Source of the DNA: Alopecurus myosuroides
Taxonomy: Eukaryota; Streptophyta; Magnoliopsida; Poales; Poaceae
Assembly: GCA_028641055.1 (NCBI GenBank)
Contig: CM054062.1
Location: 187,797,958-187,861,957, forward strand
DNA length: 64,000 nt
Direction: 5' to 3'
How positions within the stretch are numbered: position 1 is the stretch's first letter; every line of letters begins with the position of its first letter. The translations under genes were made by a program, and so were the position numbers. The notes under the pieces are model-generated. The model worked only from the letters and a program-made list of their open reading frames with translations, made no database searches and had not been told where the DNA came from. This document shows, one piece after another, positions 32,531-46,100 of the stretch.

Positions 32531-34113
32531 TGATGCGTGTAGACACCCGTTCGTTGGGAGACCCCAAGAGGAAGGTATGAAGAGTGCAGCAGCAAGTTTC
32601 CCTCAGAAAAGAAACCAAAGTTGAATCGACCAGTAGGAGGAAGGAGTAACTTTAGAAGGTGAAGCAGCTGAGATGGCAAGGCGCACTACCGGTTCAGAAG
32701 CAATGTGGAACCTGCACAACACAATCAAATCACTTTTCCCCAACGAAGGAGTGAGGTTGTCAATCTCATCAGTTTTGCTGAACACAAAGAGGTTAAACGT
32801 ATGGTGTGGAAAACAGTAGGAAAACAGTAGGAAAGCAGTAGGTGTTTATCAGTATGAGGAAAAAGGATCGGGGTCCACTTTTCACTAGTGGTGTCTCTCC
32901 GAGAAAGATAAATAACATGTGTGGTGAACAAATTACAGCTGGGCAATTGACAGAAATGAAGGCTGCACCGTAGTGCATATGCAAGACATAAAGATTACTA
33001 TGTGATCCATGCGGGCATTACAACAAGATACATAGACCGTTATCCAACTACATCTATGACTAAAAATCCACCCTCCGAATATCATCCGAACAAACGTTGG
33101 GTATTAAGTTGCAAGCAACAGATAATCGCAGTAAGCAAAGTGTGTAATGTAAACAATAACATCATCCTTAGACAAAGCATTGTTGTTTTCTCCCTAATGG
33201 CAACAACACATCCTCCATCCGTCACGTTTCTGTCACTCGAGCACAGATGAAAAGGAGGCATGAACCCACTATCGAGCATAAATACTCCCTCTTGGAGTTA
33301 CTAGTATCTACTTGGCGAGAGCATCTACTAACAACAGAGAGCATGCAAGATCATAAATAACATATGCATGAAGATAACATTATAGATTGATAATCAGAAG
33401 ACATAGTATTCAACATTCATCAGATCCCAGCAAACACAACATGTAGCATTACATAAAGATGATCTTGATCATGTTAGGCATCTCACAAGATCTAAACATG
33501 AGGTACGAAGTGGAGAGAACAACCATCTAGCTACTGCTATTGACCCGTAGTCTAGGGATGAACTACTCACGCATCACTTCGGAGGAGGGCATGGTGGTGT
33601 AGACCCCTCCGGTGATGATTTCCCCCTCCGGCAGGGTGCCGGGGAGAGCTCCAGAACCCTCCCGATCTCGGGATGACGATGATGGAGGCCTCGGGTGTTT
33701 CTCGGGTAAAAGTGGTATATTTTTAGAGTTTACGCCTCGGGGGGATTATATAGGCGAAAGGGCAAAGGCGGTGGAGGGTCAGGGGCCCCACACCCCCTGG
33801 CGCGGCCAAGGGGGGGCGCTACCCTATGGTGTGGGCCCCCTGAGCCCCCCTCTGGGTCTCTTCGGGACTCCGTGGAACCTCCGGGATTTCTAAGACTTCC
33901 GGGCTTCGAATTTTCCAATTCCGAGAATATTTCCAGAACAACTTTTCTGAAACTAAAAATAGCAGAAAACAAGGAACTCGCTCTGTGGCATCTTGTCAAT
34001 AGGTTAGTCCGGAAAATCGATAAAAATGACATAAAGTCTATAGAAAAAACGTGGGAAACAATAATGAAACAACATGGAACATCAGAAATTAAGGATACGT
34101 TTATGACGTATCA
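32531..34113 (-). repeat. 5' LTR of element C
   Basis: 1583 bp. It is followed, in element orientation, by ten bases and the primer site. It includes the GC-rich block around 33780-33860 and, on the minus strand, TATATAATCCCCCC near 33735-33750, the likely core promoter. Confidence 0.9.
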
Positions 34114-35741
34114 ATGGTTTGCAGTACAGAAGTATCACTCTTTGCTTGGTTATCATTGTATCCCTTGGTTTGAGTTGCCGTAATGAAATATTAATGAGAA
34201 GTTTCATCATCTACTTGCTATAATTTATTTTAGTTTGCAACTTTTGTTATATGATTGATCTTGTTATTAGTATTGGCATCAATGTTGGAGCATCAAGTTA
34301 ATCTAGTTGGTTTTGGCAAACTTAGCAGTAGTCAGTAGCAACAATACGATGAAACTTAAGTAGAAAAGAGGGAGTTGCATGTAGATATATTATTCCATGA
34401 TCTTTCTTTCTTGTTAGATCATAATCCTAGTATTCTCAAGTTAGATTGTTTGTACCTTCAAGGGAGATTGCATGATTAGCTTTATCATATATGTATTTGT
34501 TTGTTTTACCTCAATTCTTATGCTTGCTACCCAACCTTGCTAGCCAAAAACCTGTACTGAGAGGGAATGCTTCTCGTGCATCCAAACCTTGATCCCCAAA
34601 CCCATGCCATTTTTGTCCATAATACCTACCTATATGTAGTATTTAACTGCCACTCCTAGTAAATTGCTTGTGTGCTACCTTTAAACCTTCAAAATTACAC
34701 ATGTTTTGTGCCCACGTTTTAGCTCATGAGGACGCAAATTGAGAATCTTTATTTCACTTGTTGATTCGATTTCACACCCTGGACTAGTCGCTTCATCCGC
34801 TTGTCCAAATGCTAGAAGAGCTGGCAGCGGGGTTCCCAACGCCAAATAATAATACAAATTCTCTTCACTATTTTTGCCCCTGATTTATCAGCCAAAGCAT
34901 AATTCTGTAAACAAAAGAGAAATAGGAATGACTTTCTATACCAGTTGCGTCCTTCAATGGGAGCCGCTATTGTGAAGTCTAGTTGGCTTGTGACGTACTG
35001 TATTTTTTGTTTGCCATTCGTTGACATAAGCATACACCTCTCTAAAAATTAGACACTCCTCCATGGCATGTGATTGTTGGCAGGCACCCGAGGATTCAGT
35101 TAGCCATGGTTTGTGTAAGAAAGGTTGGGAGGAGTGTCAACCATTTTATACCTTTGTTTAACAAAATAAAAGCTTTAGCACATCAGTGATCCATGCTTCC
35201 CTCTGCGAAGGACCTATATTTTACCTTTATGTTGAGTCAGTAAACCTACTTCTTTCTGTCTTAAGCAAGCATTTGACTTGTTGTGATCCATCCATCTATA
35301 TGTTGGTTTACTCAACAATGTTCTTTATTGTTTCCTTGTTTGTACACACGATTTTATCTGTTTGAAAACCACTTTGAAAGTTACCAATGTCTGCAAAGAG
35401 ACTGTTATATTTGAGAATGATAAACTCCGCAATATAAGATCTAGTATAAAGACTGTGATCGAAAGATAAGTACACTGCTAATTGTTCTCTGACCAAGAAT
35501 GAAGTTTGCCTTCACCAGTTTTGATTTCTATTTGCACCTTTATTGTGATTTCCTCTACTTGTTTCAAGTTTGATTATATATGAGGAAGTTGCTGTCTAAA
35601 ATGACTTGTTATTTGTTAGATGTGATGCCTCTTGTCCGTATTTTATTTATCGACACCTCACTCCATAAACCTGTGGTCATGTTTAATGAGTTCAGTTTCG
35701 CTTGAGGACAAGCGAGGTCTAAGGCTTGGGAGGGGGGGGGT
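34114..35741 (+). other. 3' non-coding region and polypurine tract of ATH1
   Basis: Homologous to 22600-23830 of ATH2 over most of its length, without supported ORFs. It ends in the purine run CTTGGGAGGGGGGGGG (35725-35740), the expected plus-strand primer tract directly before the 3' LTR. Confidence 0.75.
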
Positions 35742-36586
35742 TGATACGTCCATTTTGCACAACTATTTTATATTGTTATTTTCTGTTATTCATCGATATA
35801 TTTCATGTTATGATCCATCACTTATGTTATTTTATCTTATTTTGCATGTTTTATAATTTTTGGAGAATAAACACCGTGACCAGAAATCTTATGGAAAAAA
35901 CACCGTTGAAATACCCTATTCCAGAAAATCAGAAGAAGAAGGAGGATACCGGAGGAGTCTTAGAAGTTCCAAGGAGTAAGTCAGCCAGAAGGGCACCCGG
36001 AAGGGGGGCCACCTGGGGCCCACACCACTAGGCGGCGCCCCCCTCTGGCCGCGCCTGGGTGGTCTGATCCCCTGGCCCACTCCTAGGTGCCCCCTTTCGT
36101 GTAATTGACCCCAGGGAACCCTAAGCCCCAAAACATCATTGAAGAATTATTCCGTCGCCGCCTCGGAGCGCAAAAACAACAGAGAGAGAAAACCTCTCCA
36201 GCAGGGAGAAATCTGAGGGGAAATTCCTCCCCGGAGAGGAGGAATCATCGCCATCATCACCGTCATCGCTCCGGGCATCATCAAGATCGTCATCGTCATT
36301 ATCATCACCACCAACACCATCACCCCCATCATCCACCGTCATCTCGATGTAACAATTAGGGGTCTTTATTGTTGCTCTTCACTAGATCTCTCTCCCGGTG
36401 TGGATTACTTGTTAGTAGTTGATGCTTGTGATATTTATCGGTGTTTACATTTTATGACCAGATTGTTATTATCCATTATATCACCTCTGATTATGATCCA
36501 TATGATGTCTTGTGAGTAGTTCGTTTAGTTCTTGAGGACATGGGAGAAGTCATGATGTTAGTAGTTGAATTATGTTGAAGTAATAT
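35742..36586 (+). repeat. 3' LTR of ATH1, first part
   Basis: Starts TGATACGTCCATTTTGC. It holds the GC-rich block (36010-36100), the triplet-rich ATC/CAT tract (36240-36345) and ends at the insertion point of element D (TSD AATAT, 36582-36586). It continues at 47941. Confidence 0.92.
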
Positions 36587-39500
36587 TGTAACATCCCTGA
36601 TTTTTTTGGAAAACTCAAAAATCACAACAATTTGAAACTCTTGTTTTCATACAAAGAAAGTCAACAAAAACCAAATGAGATGCAATAAACAAAAGAAAAC
36701 AATATGTAATTGGAATAAATAATCCAAATTACCTTAATTCCATAAACCCTAAAGCCTATTTCTAAAATAAAACACACCACAAAAGGAAATATTATAGATT
36801 TTCCAAAGTATTGGAATTGCTAAATCCAATTGAGCCTCTAAAATATTACATGAGACCAAAAGGTATTTTATAATGATTTAAAAAAATGCCTTATCAATAC
36901 TTCAAATAACTTAAATGGTTTCAATAAGGTTTGTATAAAAAAAATTCACAAGTGTTTTGGAAATCAAATATTATGCCCTATAGTGTTTTACAAAATATTA
37001 ATTTAGCCAAAGAAAGATTCATTTAAACCCTATATTCAAATAGACATATCATGTGGCCTTTATCCAATACTTTACATCTTCAAACTTGATTTTTTTTTTT
37101 AATTTGAAGAACGTTCACTCAGTGTGTTATAGGGTAAAAATATGAATTTTAGAAAAATTTAGAATTTTGGTTCACTTGATTTGATTGTCCAAGTCAGAAG
37201 ATACAAAGGAAAAAAAAACCTAATGGGCCGACCCAACATCACCACGTCCAACCACCCGATCAGTCGTCATTCTCCTCTTATTCACGTACACAACAGGTAC
37301 GTTACAGCCATGGCTGTCGACCTTCCCACCCGTGCCACCACCCATTATAGCTACGGTTTCTATTCGGCTTTAACACGAATATTACTCCAAATTGTATGGG
37401 AGACTCATTCAGGGAAATAAAACCCCACTTAAATGGCTAGATCAACCAAACCGAACAAGCGCTCCGAATGCCATCCATTGGCATATCTCTCCCGATCTCC
37501 CTCCTCCGACCAAACCAAGCCGAACCAATTTGTCCACTGTGTGCTCCTTGTCCTTCCCCCTCGTTCTTGTTCTAAAAAGTTTGCGAGAGAAGCTCTATAC
37601 ATCCCGTACCATCGACGTCCATATTCTACATCTCGGGAGTTCATCGGAATGGTACGTAGTCTACAGTAATATCTGGTTCAATTCCTTTGAGAGGTGTGCT
37701 AGCCTAATCTTGCCCTACCTCCAGGACATGGTTGTGGATCCTATAGTTGTTATTGACCACGCCGCCGTCAACACGATCATGCCGTTCTCGACGTCGACCA
37801 ACACCGTCAACATAAGCCACCCAAGAGCCGAGAGCCGAGAGCCGAGAGCCGAGAGCCGTTCGAGAACACATCCGGAATGGCCACGATGCGCTGCACACGG
37901 GAGGCATATTACCTAGCCACGATGGCCACCGGAGCGATGCGTACATCGTCAACACCATCGCCGCCGTCCACATAGGCTGCCAACATCCTCAGGTTCGGCT
38001 ACATCTCGTACAAATTAGATAATTCACCTAGACGTAAGTATAACTAATTAACTAGCCTGATCGTTTCATGATTTCAATAAGCACACACAAGAACAAATAG
38101 ATTTAGTTGGCTATAGGCATTTATCTGAGCCTAGCGTTTTAAGTTCTTGTACTCATGATATAGTAAACAGAAGCCTAGTTCTACCTATGCGTATATACAC
38201 ACCTCAGAATCAGTTTGTAGTAATAAGAGCAGACAAGACTACAACTCAACTACTGTTCACCTACCTAGACTTGGATCTAACCTGACCAAACTCGATTGGG
38301 AGCCGAAACTCTTAATTTTGATTATTTATAACAAGTAAAACATCGTCGCCATTGGCACTGTATCGCCCATATTTACCGGCGACTAATCCAACTCCCTGCC
38401 AGTAAGCTGCTAGTGTTATTTTTAATCTCTGTATCTGTGCGTTGCAATCAGATGTGTTGCTTTGGCGTACAGCAGCTAAGGCCACTTGAGATACTAGTAA
38501 TATGTGTACATGCACAATTACACATACGTACAACTAATTTATATAACTATTACAGATAAAAGATGAGATTAAAACGTAGATTTTAGTCTATTATTTCAAG
38601 AACCATCGTACAAGAACTTTCACATAAAACCCCTCTATAATTTAGGCACGCCGGTTAAATTTTGCTTTATTTAATTCTAGACTGAATATTGTCCGAACTC
38701 AAAGAAAATATATCTTATGTTCAGTTTATCCAAATTCGTCAAATAATAGATCTATGGAATCTATGAAACATGTAGGACACTTCAACGTCATTAGTTTCCA
38801 TGGTAGCATACTATTAATTTGCAATTGAGTGATTGAGTAATTTTGGCAGATTGTTAAGAAAAACTATGAACCCAATTAATTTGAATCCTTTTTCTTACGG
38901 TAGAAAATAATGACCTCTAACCAATATTATCACACATATGTTTCACCTCATGATAGCCATGTCATAGAATTTGTTTTCATCATCTATTCCTTGATGTTAT
39001 GGCTATTTGGAACCAAGACCAAGTCCATAGTATGTGTCAATCACATATAAGACACCAAGTAGTGAACCTCAAACACTAGTACTATAGTTTTCTATCTACT
39101 CCTCCATCCCCTATTCTTGCTTCAAGAATCCATCAAGTTAGCAAATGGAAAACAAGACTCAAGCAATAGAAGACTCTTCACTTTCAACTTGGTGACAACA
39201 TGAAGAGATACAAGGAAGATAAATGAAGAAATTTTGAAGAGAAGACTTAGACTCCACAGCAACTAGAAGGAACTCAAGAAGTAGTGTGAAGAAATTCAGA
39301 AGAAAACATCTCCCTCTCTTTCTATCTTTCTTCATATTTCTTTCCAATTTGACTTAGTGATATTTGTGCCCATCCCATACCCAAACCATTTAGTGAAGTG
39401 AAAGCCATGAAAAATTTATCAAGATCAAGAGAAGAATCCATCCAAGGAACAAGACTACAATGGAAGCATGGAGATGATCTTCAAGAAGACAAGCATGTGA

Positions 39501-41339
39501 AGACTTGGAGAAATCCATACAAGTTGAAGAATAACAAGTTATTTTGTCCAACCATTGACCCAAATGGAAAACCCAAGACTTAGTAATATTTTTCCTTTGA
39601 TGAGGAAGTTAGTAGGCCTACCCTAACCACAATGGAATATACTAACATAGTCACTCAAATATTTTTGAAGGTGAATATGACCAAGTGTTTGCATGTATTA
39701 CTTTAGTTGAAGAAGTAATATGTTTATTCTTAGTGAACTCTTGGAACTTCCTCGACAAGTATGGTTATAATAAAGTTAGATCACATCAAGCTCAACCCAG
39801 TCCTTCCCAAGTAAACCATTGGAATTTCCTTAACAAGTATGAGACCATTAGAGAATGAATCTTTCAACTCAAACCTAGACCTTGTCCTAGCCCACTAGGT
39901 TAAACTCCTTTGGCTATGTTATTGCTTTGTATGATCTCTTCACTGGTATGTTTGCTTGATAGCATGTTTGTTTATTTTGTTATTGTGTTTTCAATGAATA
40001 GATTGTACGGAGAGCTACGATCTTTTGTGAAGAGAGTGTGATATCTTCACCAACTTCAACAAGGCAAGTAACACATCATCAACTACCCATTATCTTCTAT
40101 ATGCATTAGTTGATTTTGAGTAGCATGCATGATAGGAAATTTTACTAAGTTATAATATGCTATGCTATTATCCTAGTAGTGTGTAGCCATCTCTTTTACC
40201 CTTGTTATTTTGATAGCCTTAGAACTTAGTAGATGCTATGCAATATTACAAATTGTTTTACTAGATGTTGAGGAAAAAATCCTAAGTATAACTAATAAAT
40301 AAACCACCTGGGTGGAAGTGGTGAGACTGGTTTATGTTGAGTGTTGCCTCAGGGCCCTTATCTAAGGGTTATTCCACTTGAGGTTGTCACTTGCGGATGG
40401 CCACCCAGGAACAAAGAGATTACTATGTCCTTCTAAGTTTAGTAGCTTCCCGTGCAGCCTTTTGACATTATGGGCTCTGTCTTGATCAACTAAGTTGTGA
40501 GAGTTCGGCCCAGGCTTGACAAGCAGATGTAGCAAAATTATAGGTGGAACGGGTCTTGCCGGTGGGTTTGAATTCTTCTTCTGAAAGATCTCGTCTCAAT
40601 TCTCTCCTTTCCATGATGCACTCCGGGTGTATAGGATGTTTGGGCTAATTGAAGACAAAGGGTGAAAGTGCACAACCTCTACAGAGTCAACAAACTAAGA
40701 TCTTAGCCGTGTCCCCGGTTATGGACAACTATGAGCAGCTGGATAAGGATTGACGGAAGAATCTCATCACCAATTTCAATAAGTAAAATTTTGACCAACT
40801 GAAGAGTATTGTGGTGCTTGGATCTAAATCCAATGTTGCCACCCCTTTGAAAAGAAAAGTTTGTTTTACAAAAGAGATAGGACAAAACTGGCTTTATGCA
40901 AACTTAGCCTAAACTCCACTCAGCCAAATAAGCATGTAGTATTAGTCTTGCCATTTATATCCACCATAGTGTTACTTGCCAATACATTAAATTGTATTGA
41001 CTCCCTTGTGGCTGCATATTCCATATTGCAGATGTTTCTGAAGACGAGTGAGGATTTCGTTTAGGATCTCGAGACTATCGCCAACATGTTTTGCCTGTGG
41101 CACATGAAGAAGATAGGCTCAATGTTGTACCTTGTTTTCCGCTGTATTTCTTTCTTTTCTGCTAGTCTTCTAAGACTATGCAAGTTGTAATCCTATTTTG
41201 TAAAGACTGGATCATGCGATGTAATAGAATTTGATGCATTTGCATGATATTTCATTTTGTACTGTGGTGCTAGCAATCGATCCAGGGACTAGCACAATAA
41301 CACAGGTATTCCATCTTTATTAAAAGTTGGGATGCTACA
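36587..41339 (+). repeat. 5' LTR of element D
   Basis: 4753 bp, TG...CA. It contains a short tandem array of GAGCCGA units (about 37824-37858) and many small duplicated ORFs that are simply mirrored in the other LTR. No coding function is supported. Confidence 0.93.
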
Positions 41340-43187
41340 AAATGGTATCAGAGCATTGTGTTGCCTGTAGGATTCGAGACCCTTAGGTTTGGAAGCCATT
41401 TTTGATCATGTTATTATCTCCTTAGAGTATTTTGGATCCTAGCGGCTTAGTGAGATGAAGCGGCCCGGACAACTTTACGTGTCCACGGACACGAGACCGT
41501 TCCTTGATTGGCTTGCGGGTGCCTGTATCTCTCACTATAGTGAATATCCAATTTGCAACAAGTTGTTAATAACCCATTGATCACCCTAGGATTGAAAACT
41601 TTCTATATTCAAACTTTCTAGAAACAAAACAACCATATTAATCTTTCTCATATCATCTCACCTATTATTCACCTTCAAAAATTTCTAGATGATCTACCTC
41701 TTCAATACCCTCAAGACAGGAATGTTGATGATTATACCAAGAAGTGCAAGAAGTATTTTCACCACATGAAGACCTACTCTAAAGATTTTTGAAGAACTTG
41801 AAGAAAACATATACTTCACAACAATCAGAATACCTCAGGACATTGAGAGAAGAATCTGAAGAATAGCTCAAGAGGATATAGATGAGACCACCAATCTAGT
41901 ATGTTAGAATAACGTTAACGTGATAGTGCATTGATCATACCAATGAGTATGGTATGACAATGCTAGATGTTTTTGAAAACTTTGTTGTTTGGTGTGATGA
42001 TTGAGTGGTTATATGTTTGTTATGTGTTGTTTTCAAGATGAGTTTCCTTGATCTGCTGTGTTGGAGTAGGAACTCCTTAAAGTTTGTTTCTAATCCCTAT
42101 TCTTTCATGCTAATCCAAACCAAAACCCATACCCATTTACCAACCATATTTGGCTACCATATGAAGTGCAACAACAATCCTTTGACCCAAGAATATGATG
42201 ACCAGTTCTCTACAGAGACACAAGACATCCAATTGAGGAATATCATAGATCTCAAGATCTTGATCTTTTGTGTGAAGGAGCAATCACATCCATGCCAACT
42301 ATATCATAAGGAGCAGCAAGCCAACCGACAAGTGAAGATAGACAAGTGGACTCAAAGTTGCATGAGCTATGAAGATTCAGAGCATACTACTCTAGGAGAA
42401 TGGATAAATGAAGAAAATACAACTATTCAGATAGTGTTGTATAAAAGTTTATGCAACCCCACTAGTTGGAGAAACGATAGTTTAGCTCAGATTTGTCTTA
42501 CAGATTGGAAACTTTCTGTTAGACAAGTGAAGTGACCTAGTGTTATTAAACGAGATTCACCAATCTAAGTACAAGGAAATGATTGAGTGCAACATGGATT
42601 GGCACCCATGATGACTACTCACATTATTATCTTGCTATGAGGAATGGTAAATTAGAGTGACATACCTATAAGAGAGATGATGATGTTAAACCTGAACCAT
42701 AGAATGGTAGAATACAATAATGACCCTATGTTAGTGTTGCTGAAAACGTACTATTTTCGGTAAGGATCAAGCCAACCTTGGAGGTATCAAACAAATGGAA
42801 TTTTTGCCTACCATGAGAGTTTCCTTAGAAATAGCATGGTGTTTGCCTTCAAGGATGACAACAACAAGATGGAAGATTACTAAAGACATCAAACAACCAA
42901 GTTGAGAGGAATCCAAAGACTTTTGTTTGACCCAAAGACTGACCCCACAGTGTCAAAGGTAGTTCAACATACCTATGTTGGTCTACAGCTCTACCGCGAA
43001 GGAAAGTTCTACTCAAGCCAATCTCAAATCAATCTACACCCCAATCTAATGAAAATAGACTACCCATAAAAGTTTCTTTTCAGGGTGGTAGACCACCGAG
43101 TTGTTCTGGAACCTAGTTGTCCAAACATATTCTTTCTTTCTAGCCTTCCCAAATCTCGGGACGAGATTTCTTTTAAGGGTGGTAGTC
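41340..43187 (+). other. Internal region of element D
   Basis: It has a primer site at 41343-41354 and a polypurine tract before 43188. The longest open stretch (42005-42535) matches no Gag, protease, RT or integrase motif that I recognise. The region may carry only packaging and dimerisation signals, as in LARDs; that role is inferred. Confidence 0.75.
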
Positions 43188-46100
43188 TGTAACATCCCTG
43201 ATTTTTTTGGAAAACTCAAAAATCACAAAAATTTGAAACTCTTGTTTTCATACAAAGAAAGTCAACAAAAACCAAATGAGATGCAATAAACAAAAGAAAA
43301 CAATATGTAATTGGAATAAAGAATCCAAATTACCTTAATTCCATAAACCCTAAAGCCTATTTCTAAAATAAAACACACCACAAAAGGAAATATTATAGAT
43401 TTTCCAAAGTATTGGAATTGCTAAATCCAATTGAGCCTCTAAAATATTACATGAGACCAAAAGGTATTTTATAATGATTTAAAAAAAATGCCTTATCAAT
43501 ACTTCAAATAACTTAAATGGTTTCAATAAGGTTTGTATAAAAAAAATTCACAAGTGTTTTGGAAATCAAATATTATGCCCTATAGTGTTTTACAAAATAT
43601 TAATTTAGCCAAAGAAAGATTTATTTAAACCCTATATTCAAATAGACATATCATGTGGCCTTTATCCAATACTTTACATCTTCAAACTTGATTTTTTTTT
43701 TGAAGAACGTTCACTCAGTGTGTTATAGGGTAAAAATATGAATTTTAGAAAAATTTAGAATTTTGGTTCACTTGATTTGATTGTCCAAGTCAGAAGATAC
43801 AAAGGAAAAAAAAACCTAATGGGCCGACCCAACATCACCACGTCCAACCACCCGATCAGTCGTCATTCTCCTCTTATTCACGTACACAACAGGTACGTTA
43901 CAGCCATGGCTGTCGACCTTCCCACCCGTGCCACCACCCATTATAGCTACGGTTTCTATTCGGCTTTAACACGAATATTACTCCAAATTGTATGGGAGAC
44001 TCATTCAGGGAAATAAAACCCCACTTAAATGGCTAGATCAACCAAACCGAACAAGCGCTCCGAATGCCATCCATTGGCATATCTCTCCCGATCTCCCTCC
44101 TCCGACCAAACCAAGCCGAACCAATTTGTCCACTGTGTGCTCCTTGTCCTTCCCCCTCGTTCTTGTTCTAAAAAGTTTGCGAGAGAAGCTCTATACATCC
44201 CGTACCATCGACGTCCATATTCTACATCTCGGAAGTTCATCGGAATGGTACGTAGTCTACAGTAATATCTGGTTCAATTCCTTTGAGAGGTGTGCTAGCC
44301 TAATCTTGCCCTACCTCCAGGACATGGTTGTGGATCCTATAGTTGTTATTGACCACGCCGCCGTCAACACGATCATGCCGTTCTCGACGTCGACCAACAC
44401 CGTCAACATAAGCCACCCAAGAGCCGAGAGCCGAGAGCCGAGAGCCGAGAGCCGTTCGAGAACACATCCGGAATGGCCACGATGCGCTGCACACGGGAGG
44501 CATATTACCTAGCCACGATGGCCACCGGAGCGATGCGTACATCGTCAACACCATCGCCGCCGTCCACATAGGCTGCCAACATCCTCAGGTTCGGCTACAT
44601 CTCGTACAAATTAGATAATTCACCTAGACGTAAGTATAACTAATTAACTAGCCTGATCGTTTCATGATTTCAATAAGCACACACAAGAACAAATAGATTT
44701 AGTTGGCTATAGGCATTTATCTGAGCCTAGCGTTTTAAGTTCTTGTACTCATGATATAGTAAACAGAAGCCTAGTTCTACCTATGCGTATATACACACCT
44801 CAGAATCAGTTTGTAGTAATAAGAGCAGACAAGACTACAACTCAACTACTGTTCACCTACCTAGACTTGGATCTAACCTGACCAAACTCGATTGGGAGCC
44901 GAAACTCTTAATTTTGATTATTTATAACAAGTAAAACATCGTCGCCATTGGCACTGTATCGCCCATATTTACCGGCGACTAATCCAACTCCCTGCCAGTA
45001 AGCTGCTAGTGTTATTTTTAATCTCTGTATCTGTGCGTTGCAATCAGATGTGTTGCTTTGGCGTACAGCAGCTAAGGCCACTTGAGATACTAGTAATATG
45101 TGTACATGCACAATTACACATACGTACAACTAATTTATATAACTATTACAGATAAAAGATGAGATTAAAACGTAGATTTTAGTCTATTATTTCAAGAACC
45201 ATCGTACAAGAACTTTCACATAAAACCCCTCTATAATTTAGGCACGCCGGTTAAATTTTGCTTTATTTAATTCTAGACTGAATATTGTCCGAACTCAAAG
45301 AAAATATATCTTATGTTCAGTTTATCCAAATTCGTCAAATAATAGATCTATGGAATCTATGAAACATGTAGGACACTTCAACGTCATTAGTTTCCATGGT
45401 AGCATACTATTAATTTGCAATTGAGTGATTGAGTAATTTTGGCAGATTGTTAAGAAAAACTATGAACCCAATTAATTTGAATCCTTTTTCTTACGGTAGA
45501 AAATAATGACCTCTAACCAATATTATCACACATATGTTTCACCTCATGATAGCCATGTCATAGAATTTGTTTTCATCATCTATTCCTTGATGTTATGGCT
45601 ATTTGGAACCAAGACCAAGTCCATAGTATGTGTCAATCACATATAAGACACCAAGTAGTGAACCTCAAACACTAGTACTATAGTTTTCTATCTACTCCTC
45701 CATCCCCTATTCTTGCTTCAAGAATCCATCAAGTTAGCAAATGGAAAACAAGACTCAAGCAATAGAAGACTCTTCACTTTCAACTTGGTGACAACATGAA
45801 GAGATACAAGGAAGATAAATGAAGAAATTTTGAAGAGAAGACTTAGACTCCACAGCAACTAGAAGGAACTCAAGAAGTAGTGTGAAGAAATTCAGAAGAA
45901 AACATCTCCCTCTCTTTCTATCTTTCTTCATATTTCTTTCCAATTTGACTTAGTGATATTTGTGCCCATCCCATACCCAAACCATTTAGTGAAGTGAAAG
46001 CCATGAAAAATTTATCAAGATCAAGAGAAGAATCCATCCAAGAAACAAGACTACAATGGAAGCATGGAGATGATCTTCAAGAAGACAAGCATGTGAAGAC

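Larger units (their letters stand above)
25130..34113 (-). mobile_element. Non-autonomous Athila-related element C with TSD
   Basis: An 8984-bp minus-strand element with LTRs at 25130-26740 and 32531-34113, flanked by the target duplication ATGGT (25125-25129 and 34114-34118). LTR ends on the plus strand are TGATGCGTG...GACGTATCA. The primer site (32503-32520) is tRNA-Asp type. Internally it encodes only gag and protease (30382-32343); 26741-30381 has no RT, RNase H or integrase motif in any frame I could read. The LTRs differ at many positions, so it is clearly older than B and D. It lies in the 3' non-coding region of ATH1. Confidence 0.92.

Noticed and set aside
35725..35740. G-run as telomere-like or switch-like repeat
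   Set aside because: It directly precedes the 3' LTR and is the expected polypurine tract.
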